In this document: piece by piece, positions 52,007-58,441 of the stretch
How the letters are laid out: each line of letters begins with the position of its first letter
How positions within the stretch are numbered: position 1 is the first letter of the stretch
NCBI GenBank assembly: GCA_029266035.1
Contig: JAJUFH010000020.1
Location: 1 to 58,441 of the forward strand
Direction of reading: 5' to 3'
DNA from: Sinomicrobium sp.
Lineage (GTDB): Bacteria > Bacteroidota > Bacteroidia > Flavobacteriales > Flavobacteriaceae
DNA: 58,441 nt
Program-made: the position numbers and the translations under genes
The notes under the pieces: model-generated
Seen by the model: the letters and a program-made list of their open reading frames with translations, nothing else
Told to the model about the DNA's origin: nothing
Database searches by the model: none

Positions 52007-53230
52007 CTAAAACTCTTCTGCAATGGCTCGAGCCGCCATATACCCTCCAGTCCATGCATTCTGAAAATTAAAGCCTCCGGTAACCGCATCGATATTCAGC
52101 ACTTCACCTGCGAGAAACAAGCCTGGCTGTACTTTGCTTTCAAAGCGTTTAAAATCGATCTCTTTCAAGTCCACTCCTCCTGCGGTTACAAACTCGTCTT
52201 TAAAAGTACTCTTTCCGCTTACCTTAAAGACTCCTTTGGTCAGTTGGAGCGCAATATTGCGAAGAGTCACATTGCTGGTTTCGGCCCATTTGGTTCCTTC
52301 AACAGCCCCTGCGGCTACTACTAGTCGTTCCCACAACCTTCGCGGCAAATCGAATGACGATACCTTCCTCACTTCCTTTCTGCCGTATTGCTGTTTCCAG
52401 TCTGCGAGCCTCTCCTGTACTTCCTCAAAAGACAGCTGTGGCAGCCAGTTGACCTCTATTTCAAAGCTGTACTCACAGCGGTGAAAGTACCGAGCCCCCC
52501 AAGCAGAGCACTTCAATACCGCAGGACCGCTTATCCCCCAATGGGTAATGAGCAAAGGCCCCTCAAAAACCATGTTTTTGTCCATTGCCCTACAACTGAG
52601 GCTCACCGATGCCGAAAGTCCCATGAGTCCGGAAATGCGATTATCGTCTATATGAAAAGTAAAAAGAGAAGGTGCCGGCGGCACAATGCGATGACCAAGA
52701 CGCTCCAGTATTCGCCATACTGCGGGACTGCTTCCTGTGGCTATCAAAAGTTTCTTGCAGGAAAAACTCCTCTCTTTCGTCTCTATCGAGAAGCCGTCGT
52801 CTACCTTTACAATATCCCGAATAGCACAGCCGGTCAATACCTTTACCCCATATCTCGACACTTCGTTCTCAAGGCAATCTACCACAGTTTGAGAGCTGTC
52901 GGTTGTCGGAAACATCCGACCGTCTTCTTCTATTTTCAGGGGCACTCCCTTCTCTTCAAAAAAGGCTACTGTATCTCCGCTGCAAAATGAGTGAAAAGGT
53001 CCTAAGAGTTCTTTAGCTCCTCTCGGATAATAAGCCGTCAGTTCTCGAGGTGTAAATTCGGCATGGGTTACATTGCATCTGCCTCCACCAGAAATACGGA
53101 CTTTTGAAAGCACTTCTGTACTGCGTTCCAGTATGGCGATGCGCTTTCCTTCTAACCTAGCTCCCAAATGAGCCGCAGCAAAGAAGCCAGCGGCACCCCC
53201 ACCGGCAATAATAACATCCCAGGCTTTCAA
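52007..53230 (-). CDS. Flavoprotein of the HI0933/BaiN family
   Basis: 407 residues. FAD Rossmann motif VIIAGGGAAGFFAAAHLGARL at the N-terminus, KVRISGGGRCNVTHAEF near 47 and a C-terminal GWNFQNAWTGGYMAARAIAEEF-like segment (seen as INAVTGGFNFQNAWTGGY). Family members reduce unsaturated steroid or aromatic rings in some gut bacteria; the substrate here is unknown. The start codon is TTG at 53228-53230: an in-frame TAA lies five codons upstream and the Rossmann strand leaves no room for a later start. Confidence 0.88.
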   Translation of the reverse strand: MKAWDVIIAGGGAAGFFAAAHLGARLEGKRIAILERSTEVLSKVRISGGGRCNVTHAEFTPRELTAYYPRGAKELLGPFHSFCSGDTVAFFEEKGVPLKIEEDGRMFPTTDSSQTVVDCLENEVSRYGVKVLTGCAIRDIVKVDDGFSIETKERSFSCKKLLIATGSSPAVWRILERLGHRIVPPAPSLFTFHIDDNRISGLMGLSASVSLSCRAMDKNMVFEGPLLITHWGISGPAVLKCSAWGARYFHRCEYSFEIEVNWLPQLSFEEVQERLADWKQQYGRKEVRKVSSFDLPRRLWERLVVAAGAVEGTKWAETSNVTLRNIALQLTKGVFKVSGKSTFKDEFVTAGGVDLKEIDFKRFESKVQPGLFLAGEVLNIDAVTGGFNFQNAWTGGYMAARAIAEEF

Positions 53231-53571
53231 TGGATTTTTAGTTTTTTAATTCTTAGTTTTTTAGTTCTTAGAGTCGTCCTGAGCTTGTCGAAGGATCTCC
53301 TTCCTTTACAACCAACTCCTCCCTTTAGACAAAGGGAGGTGGCATACCGCAGGTATGACGGAGGGTTTGAAAACCCAAAGCATCCCGATATCCCAAACCC
53401 TTAGTGCTACTCCAGAAATTCGGGCTATCAAAACCCTCCCCATCGCTGCGCTTGGGTACCTCCCTTCGTCTGAAGGGAGGAGCATTTGTTCTGCTCCTGC
53501 AAACATAGGATGACACCGAAAAATATCATTCAGAATGCGATTCTGAAAACTCTTCCCCCTACTTTCAAGCA
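53231..53571. other. 341-base intergenic region filled by a repeat element
   Basis: No gene. Left part: AT-rich TTTTTTAATTCTTAGTTTTTTAG-type direct repeats and CCTGAGCTTGTCGAAGG, a short sequence common in Bacteroidota repeats. Centre: repeat copy 2 (53310-53500). Right part: a remnant of the flank shared with copy 1 (TTCTGCTCCTGCAAACA). Confidence 0.65.
53310..53500. repeat. Dispersed repeat, copy 2 (double hairpin, large inverted repeat)
   Basis: Two 9-bp stems, CCTCCCTTT/AAAGGGAGG (53318-53339) and CCTCCCTTC/GAAGGGAGG (53459-53480), bound a core whose halves are themselves imperfect inverted copies (GGAGGT...GGAGGGTTT against AAACCCTCC...ACCTCC). The whole could fold into one long cruciform. 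Outer flanks match copy 1 at 51900-51960, so copy 1 looks like the same element without the core. Confidence 0.7.
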
Positions 53572-56500
53572 TCAATTGAGCTTATATGCGATGTCCTGCC
53601 GTTTTAGTTCGTCTAGCAATTCGTTGGAAATGCGGACTTTCTTCTTTCGACTAGGCATGTGGAGTTTTAGTTTTTCGTCCACTTTATACACGGTAAAACT
53701 AAGGGGGTGATCTCCTTTATGGTCGTTGACCAGGTCGCTTAACACCCTGATTTTGTCGTCCTCAATATCGTTCAGATTCAGTTGTATGGTCAGTTTTTTG
53801 GCGTATTTTTCCATCACATCGTGCAGCAACTGTATATTGTTGAACTGCAGCCTTGGTTCGCCTCGTTGTCCTGTTTCTTTGTTTATCCAGCCCTCACGTA
53901 TAAACACCTTCATATGGACAAACGAATCGATCAGCAATAAATGTCGGTATTTGAGATACTCTTCTCCAAAGATTCTAAACTCGTATGAGTCGTTGTAATC
54001 TTCAACCACAAAAGTTCCCCAGCCTTTACCGTTTTTAGAGGTGCGATGCTGTACATCGGCAATAACTCCTCCAATAGAGAGTTCTTTGTTGGTATAGCTG
54101 GCGATATTATGTAGTAGTCCAACACTCCCATTACAGAAATACTTCATTTCCGCTCTGAAATCGTCGAGGGGATGTCCTGAAATATAAATTCCGACTACTT
54201 CTTTCTCTCTTTTTAGTTTTCCCATAGTACCCCATTCTTCACAGGGCGGCACTATCGGCTCGGGAATCTGCACTTCGCTGGCTTCTCCAAAAAGGCTTAC
54301 CTGTGCCGAATTCTTGCTCTCTTGAAACTTAGAGGCATAGCGCATCACCTTTTCCAAGAAGGTCACCCCGTCTCCTTCATCGTGAAAATACTGTGCGCGA
54401 TGGGTTTCGGTAAAGGAATCGAAACCTCCTGCCAGAGCCAGGTTTTCAAAGGCTTTTTTATTGGCAGCCCTGAGGTCTATTCGCTTTGCCAAATCGAACA
54501 CCGAACGGTATGGTCCCGATTCGCGGTTTTCTACAATAGTCTCTACCGCACTGCGCCCCACTCCTTTTACAGCACCCATTCCAAATCGGATGGCGTTGTC
54601 TTTGTTTACCGTAAACTTGTAAAAGGATTCGTTCACATCAGGTCCCAGTACTTCCAGTCCCATTCGCTTGCACTCTTCTAGGAAAAACGACACCGATTTG
54701 ATATCGTTCATATTGTTGGAGAGTACCGCCGCCATATATTCTGCCGGATAATTGGCCTTGAGATAGGCCGTTTGATATCCGATCCAAGCATAGCAGGTAG
54801 AGTGGCTTTTATTGAAGGCATAACTGGCAAAAGCCTCCCAGTCCTTCCACACCTTTTCCAGGATAGCTCTGTCGTGGCCGTTGTTTTCTCCCCCGTCCAG
54901 AAATTTTGGTTTCAGCTGTTCCAGCAGGGCAAAAATCTTTTTCCCCATAGCTTTCCGCAACACATCGGCCTCACCTTTGGTAAAGCCTGCCAGCTTTTGC
55001 GAAAGCAACATCACCTGCTCTTGGTAAACGGTAATGCCATAGGTTTCCTTCAGGTATTCTTCCATAGCCGGAAGGTCGTATGTAATCTCTTCCTTGCCGT
55101 GTTTTCTGTTGATAAAACTAGGAATGTATTCCAGCGGTCCCGGACGATAGAGCGCGTTCATAGCGATAAGGTCGGCAAAAACCGTGGGCTTCAGCTCTTT
55201 CATATACTTCTGCATCCCCACGGATTCGTATTGGAATATTCCTACCGTTTCTCCCCGTTGGAACAGTTCGTAAGTCTTCTGATCGTCTAACGGAAATTCG
55301 TCGGGATTTAGATCTATACCGTGTTTGTACTTTACCAGTTTAACAGTATCCTTGATAAGGGTAAGTGTTTTGAGCCCGAGGAAGTCCATTTTGAGCAGTC
55401 CGGCACTCTCCACCACCGAGTTGTCGAATTGGGTGACGTACAAGTCGGAATCTTTGGCGATAGATACCGGAACAAAGTTGGTGATATCGTCGGGAGTGAT
55501 TATAACCCCACAGGCGTGAATCCCCGTATTCCGCACCGAGCCCTCCAGTATTCGAGCCTGATTGATGGTTTGGGCTTCTAAGTCTTCCCCTTCGGCGAGA
55601 TTTTTCAACTCGTTCACCTTCAGTAGTTCTTCCGACCTCAAACTGGATTTGAGTTGATTGTCGTCGAAAGAAAATATCTTTCCCAATTTCATATTGGGAA
55701 TCAGCTTGGCAATCCGGTCGGCATCACTCAACGGCAGGTCGAGTACCCTCGCTGTATCGCGAATAGACGACTTGGCCGCCATGGTACCATAGGTGATAAT
55801 CTGAGCCACCTGATTGGCGCCATATTTATCGATTACATAGTCCATTACCCTACTGCGCCCCTCATCGTCAAAATCGATATCGATATCGGGCATGGACACC
55901 CGATCGGGATTGAGAAAGCGCTCAAACAGCAAATCGTAGGCTATAGGATCGAGATTGGTAATTCCGAGACAGTAGGCCACCGCAGAGCCGGCCGCAGAAC
56001 CCCTACCGGGACCTACAGAAACTCCCATCTCACGAGCTGCCGCTATAAAATCCTGAACAATGAGAAAGTAACCCGGATATCCGGTGCGCTCAATAACGCT
56101 GAGTTCAAAATCCAGTCGCTCCCTGATCTCTTCGGTAATTTCCGGATAACGCCTTTTCGCTCCTTCGTAGGTAAGATGCCTCAGATAGGCATTCTCCCCT
56201 CTTTTTCCTCCATCATTTTTATCTTCTCGGTGTTGAAACTCTTCCGGAATATCAAATTTGGGAAGCAATACATCGCGGGCTAGCTCAAAGGGTTCAATCT
56301 TGTCTACTACTTCCCCTATATTGGCTATGGCCTCCGGCAGATCGGCAAAGAGCGCTTTCATGGCTTTGGCCGATTTAAAGTAGTATTCCTGATTGGGCAG
56401 CCCGTAGCGGTACCCTCTTCCCCTTCCTATGGGGGTAGCCTGTTTTTCTCCGTCTTTTACACAGAGTAAAATATCGTGGGCGTTAGCATCTTCTTTAGTG

Positions 56501-57954
56501 ATATAAAAGGTGTTATTTGTAGCCACCATTTTTACCTGGTGCTTCCTGGCAAACTGTACCAATACATTATTCACCCGGTCTTCATCTTCCTGTCCGTGCC
56601 TCATCAGCTCTATGTACAGGTCGTCTCCAAATTGCTCTTTCCACCACAACAGTGCTTCCTCTGCTTGGTTTTCACCTAGGTTCAATATTTTTCCGGGCAC
56701 CTCCCCGTAAAGGTTACCGGTGAGTACTATAATATCTTCCTTATATTTTTGGACGACCTCTCTATCTATTCTCGGCACGTAGTAAAAGCCTTCGGTATAG
56801 GCTATAGACGACATTTTGGCGAGATTGTGATATCCGTTCTTGTTCTTCGCCAACATGACAATATGGTAGCCGTTGTCTTTTCTACTTTTGTCGAGGTGGT
56901 TTTCGCATACGTAAAACTCACAGCCCACTATAGGCTTAATCTCTACCTCTGTTGGCTCTTCCCCCTTTTCCTCGGCCTCCTTATTTCTGGCTCTAGCTGC
57001 CTTGTTGTAATTGCCTACCTCCTTTACAAAATGGAAGGCTCCCATCATATTGCCGTGATCTGTAATCGCCACGGCAGGCATTTTTTCACGAGCGGCTGCC
57101 GCTACCAAATCGGGCAAGCTGGAGGTAGCCTGAAGTACCGAAAACTGGGTGTGATTGTGCAGGTGCACAAAGTCCATCTCCTCCAGTTCGGCCTTGTTTT
57201 CTTCAAGTTCCTGTTTGGAGATATCCCCTCCCTGTGCTTTGCGTATCCTTTCCCTTATGGCCTCCGAAGCCGCCTTGAGGTTGATGTGCTCCAGTCCGAT
57301 AAGCTCAATCTCCTTAGGATTGTGCTCCTTAAACCGCTCAAAATAACCCGGGAGTACATCGAGTTCTTCTTCGGTAAAGCCTTCTTCGATCCTGATCAGC
57401 TCAAAAAAACAGCGCGTAGTCGCTTCCACATCGGCCGTAGCGTTATGCGCTTCGGCAAAAGCCACTCCAAACAACTTTTCGTGTAGCTCGGTAAGTGTGG
57501 GCAGTTTGAATTTTCCTCCCCTTCCACCGGGGATTTGACAGAAAGCTGCGGTCACTTCCGTACAGGTGTCAAGCACAGGCATAGACGACAGTGGTGATTC
57601 TATACCTTCACGGTAAAACTCACATCCCATAATATTGATGTCGAAGCCCACATTCTGTCCTACAATAAACTTCGCCTTCCCCAGAGCGGCGTTGAACTTT
57701 TGGAGTGTCTCCCTGAGCGTTATTCCCTCCTCTTCTGCCAGCTCGGTAGAAATACCGTGTATCCGTTCAGCGTCGAAAGGGATGTTAAAGCCTTCCGGTT
57801 TTACGAGGTGGTCGCCGTGCTCCAACAGATTCCCCATCTCGTCGTGAAGCTGCCATGCGATCTGTATACAACGAGGCCAGTTGTCGGTATCGGTAATCGG
57901 AGCATCCCATCGCTTGGGCAATCCGGTAGTCTCGGTGTCAAAAATAAGATACAT
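53572..57954 (-). CDS. dnaE: DNA polymerase III alpha subunit fused to an N-terminal exonuclease
   Basis: Replicative polymerase. 1460 residues, longer than E. coli DnaE (1160). Residues 1-215 are a DnaQ-type proofreading exonuclease with ExoI YLIFDTETTG (Asp6, Glu8), ExoII GQNVGFDINIM and ExoIII HNATADVEAT. A linker leads to the PHP domain (FVHLHNHTQFSVLQATSSL, near 262), the polymerase core with the catalytic PDIDIDFDDEGR near 685-692, GRGSAAGSAVAYCLG, a helix-hairpin-helix (GMGAVKGVGRSAVE) and a C-terminal OB fold. The fusion is usual in Bacteroidota, so it is not an assembly artefact. A separate epsilon subunit may not be needed. Confidence 0.97.
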   Translation of the reverse strand: MYLIFDTETTGLPKRWDAPITDTDNWPRCIQIAWQLHDEMGNLLEHGDHLVKPEGFNIPFDAERIHGISTELAEEEGITLRETLQKFNAALGKAKFIVGQNVGFDINIMGCEFYREGIESPLSSMPVLDTCTEVTAAFCQIPGGRGGKFKLPTLTELHEKLFGVAFAEAHNATADVEATTRCFFELIRIEEGFTEEELDVLPGYFERFKEHNPKEIELIGLEHINLKAASEAIRERIRKAQGGDISKQELEENKAELEEMDFVHLHNHTQFSVLQATSSLPDLVAAAAREKMPAVAITDHGNMMGAFHFVKEVGNYNKAARARNKEAEEKGEEPTEVEIKPIVGCEFYVCENHLDKSRKDNGYHIVMLAKNKNGYHNLAKMSSIAYTEGFYYVPRIDREVVQKYKEDIIVLTGNLYGEVPGKILNLGENQAEEALLWWKEQFGDDLYIELMRHGQEDEDRVNNVLVQFARKHQVKMVATNNTFYITKEDANAHDILLCVKDGEKQATPIGRGRGYRYGLPNQEYYFKSAKAMKALFADLPEAIANIGEVVDKIEPFELARDVLLPKFDIPEEFQHREDKNDGGKRGENAYLRHLTYEGAKRRYPEITEEIRERLDFELSVIERTGYPGYFLIVQDFIAAAREMGVSVGPGRGSAAGSAVAYCLGITNLDPIAYDLLFERFLNPDRVSMPDIDIDFDDEGRSRVMDYVIDKYGANQVAQIITYGTMAAKSSIRDTARVLDLPLSDADRIAKLIPNMKLGKIFSFDDNQLKSSLRSEELLKVNELKNLAEGEDLEAQTINQARILEGSVRNTGIHACGVIITPDDITNFVPVSIAKDSDLYVTQFDNSVVESAGLLKMDFLGLKTLTLIKDTVKLVKYKHGIDLNPDEFPLDDQKTYELFQRGETVGIFQYESVGMQKYMKELKPTVFADLIAMNALYRPGPLEYIPSFINRKHGKEEITYDLPAMEEYLKETYGITVYQEQVMLLSQKLAGFTKGEADVLRKAMGKKIFALLEQLKPKFLDGGENNGHDRAILEKVWKDWEAFASYAFNKSHSTCYAWIGYQTAYLKANYPAEYMAAVLSNNMNDIKSVSFFLEECKRMGLEVLGPDVNESFYKFTVNKDNAIRFGMGAVKGVGRSAVETIVENRESGPYRSVFDLAKRIDLRAANKKAFENLALAGGFDSFTETHRAQYFHDEGDGVTFLEKVMRYASKFQESKNSAQVSLFGEASEVQIPEPIVPPCEEWGTMGKLKREKEVVGIYISGHPLDDFRAEMKYFCNGSVGLLHNIASYTNKELSIGGVIADVQHRTSKNGKGWGTFVVEDYNDSYEFRIFGEEYLKYRHLLLIDSFVHMKVFIREGWINKETGQRGEPRLQFNNIQLLHDVMEKYAKKLTIQLNLNDIEDDKIRVLSDLVNDHKGDHPLSFTVYKVDEKLKLHMPSRKKKVRISNELLDELKRQDIAYKLN

Positions 57955-58287
57955 GAGAATCTGGGTTTAAGGTTCGTTCCTACAGTGCAGGGTGATTTAT
58001 CCGGTTTCCGGACTAGACCGGAAAGTGGGATAAAATTACGGATAATCCAGCATAGGGAAAAGCCCCCGGAAAAGTAATTATCAACGAAAAAGTCACAGGA
58101 TATGGCAGGAGCTGCCGGCCAGACAGGCGGAGGAGGAGTTTTTATCTGGTCAAAGTAGAATATTATATCTCTACACCATCTCCTGCCCCGGGCTAAAATC
58201 AACCGGGCTTTCAGCCCGGAAAAACCATCATCACGAGGAGCAGACCAAAGGAGATGACGTGCTGATCTCCCCACAAGTACACCCAGA
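57955..58287. other. 333-base intergenic region with GC-rich inverted repeats
   Basis: No gene supported; a 168-codon frame on the minus strand overlaps dnaE and this gap and is judged a shadow. Two hairpins are seen: TTTCCGG-ACTAGA-CCGGAAA (58005-58024) and CCGGGCT-TTC-AGCCCGG (58203-58219), the latter preceded by another CCGGGCT (about 58188-58194). The second looks like a REP-type unit. Confidence 0.6.
58203..58219. repeat. REP-like CCGGGCT hairpin
   Basis: 7-bp stem with a 3-base loop. A direct copy of the left arm lies 8 bases before it. It is between dnaE and the partial gene at the edge. Confidence 0.55.
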
Positions 58288-58440
58288 TCATGGCTCCTCC
58301 TCCCCAAGCATTCTCCAACTTTTGACGAGGTAATTACTGCGAGCCTGATCCTTTACCCCGCCATAGATCAATGTTTTGGAAATGGGTTGTGGTGCTACAA
58401 ATTTTTCAAACTTATCCAATCCCTTGAAATGCTCACTCTT
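58288..58440 (-). CDS. C-terminal 50 residues of a truncated gene, possibly a DUF4143-type ATPase
   Basis: A minus-strand frame enters from the window edge and ends at TGA 58288-58290. Residues readable: SEHFKGLDKFEKFVAPQPIS, KTLIYGGVKDQARSNYLVKS, WRMLGEEEP. The pattern '(hydrophobic)IYGG ... R ... V(I/K)SW' is typical of the extreme C-terminus of AAA-type ATPases with a DUF4143 domain, but other families end in a similar way. The start lies outside the window. Confidence 0.45.
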   Translation of the reverse strand, partial: KSEHFKGLDKFEKFVAPQPISKTLIYGGVKDQARSNYLVKSWRMLGEEEP

Positions 58441-58441
58441 A

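Noticed and set aside
53306-53575. An 89-codon minus-strand frame in the gap between the flavoprotein and dnaE
   Set aside because: It consists of the translation of the dispersed hairpin repeat (LLPSDEGR, LPLSKGRSWL).
57801-58307. A 168-codon minus-strand frame crossing the dnaE start
   Set aside because: It overlaps the strongly supported start of dnaE in another frame and its translation has no family-like features.

Overview
The window looks like chromosomal DNA of a marine or soil Bacteroidota bacterium, most likely a flavobacterium (family Flavobacteriaceae). The reasons are: promoters of the TTG/TAnnTTTG type; lipoproteins with Bacteroidota lipoboxes; a DNA polymerase III alpha subunit fused to a proofreading exonuclease; an isoleucyl-tRNA synthetase of about 1130 residues; the mevalonate pathway for isoprenoids; and many 'GG-leader' peptides of the MKNLxNYGVxEL type. 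No rRNA or tRNA gene was found. Genes are dense and mostly housekeeping.

Layout. 1-143: end of an IS3-family insertion sequence. 180-10721: patatin/Omp85 protein, uvrC, small lipoprotein, 5-FTHF cyclo-ligase, lspA, DksA-like regulator, ileS, recO. 10782-16016: an accessory locus, all on the minus strand, with a C39-peptidase ABC exporter, three double-glycine peptide genes, a small HTH protein and an HlyD-type adaptor. Three copies of a perfect palindrome (ACTGCA-N7-TGCAGT) sit at fixed spacing upstream of the exporter and two of the peptides. 16267-20460: gdhA, a DUF4163/DUF3298 lipoprotein, an ArsC/Spx-like protein, a MATE exporter. 20465-32784: heme synthesis, with hemH, ThuA and an AraC-type regulator on the minus strand, then hemA-hemC-(trkH-trkA)-hemD-hemE-DUF6973-hemF-hemB on the plus strand; a two-gene potassium uptake system splits the heme genes. 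32912-37714: two unknown proteins, ogt, a DEDDy exonuclease, an EEP nuclease, hflX. 37891-44402: odhB-odhA, galE and a sugar aminotransferase. 44403-44989 is a palindrome-rich gap. 44990-51131: kdtA, a coiled-coil lipoprotein, then rRNA pseudouridine synthase, UbiA-type prenyltransferase, mevalonate kinase, a four-helix-bundle cassette and mevalonate diphosphate decarboxylase, transcribed leftwards. 51319-57954: DUF4168 protein, flavoprotein, dnaE. The right edge holds the last 50 codons of another gene, probably an ATPase.

How it works together. The heme block contains every step from glutamyl-tRNA to protoheme except hemL and the protoporphyrinogen oxidase; the AraC regulator and two palindromes between it and hemA suggest local control. 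The peptide locus is the most interesting part. The peptides carry nearly identical leaders that the C39 protease should cut. Two of them have small residues spaced 3 and 4 apart through a Val/Leu-rich core, as expected of membrane-inserting glycine-zipper helices, and each peptide is closed by its own terminator. It reads as a modular bacteriocin-like or signalling secretion system with a shared, apparently undescribed operator.
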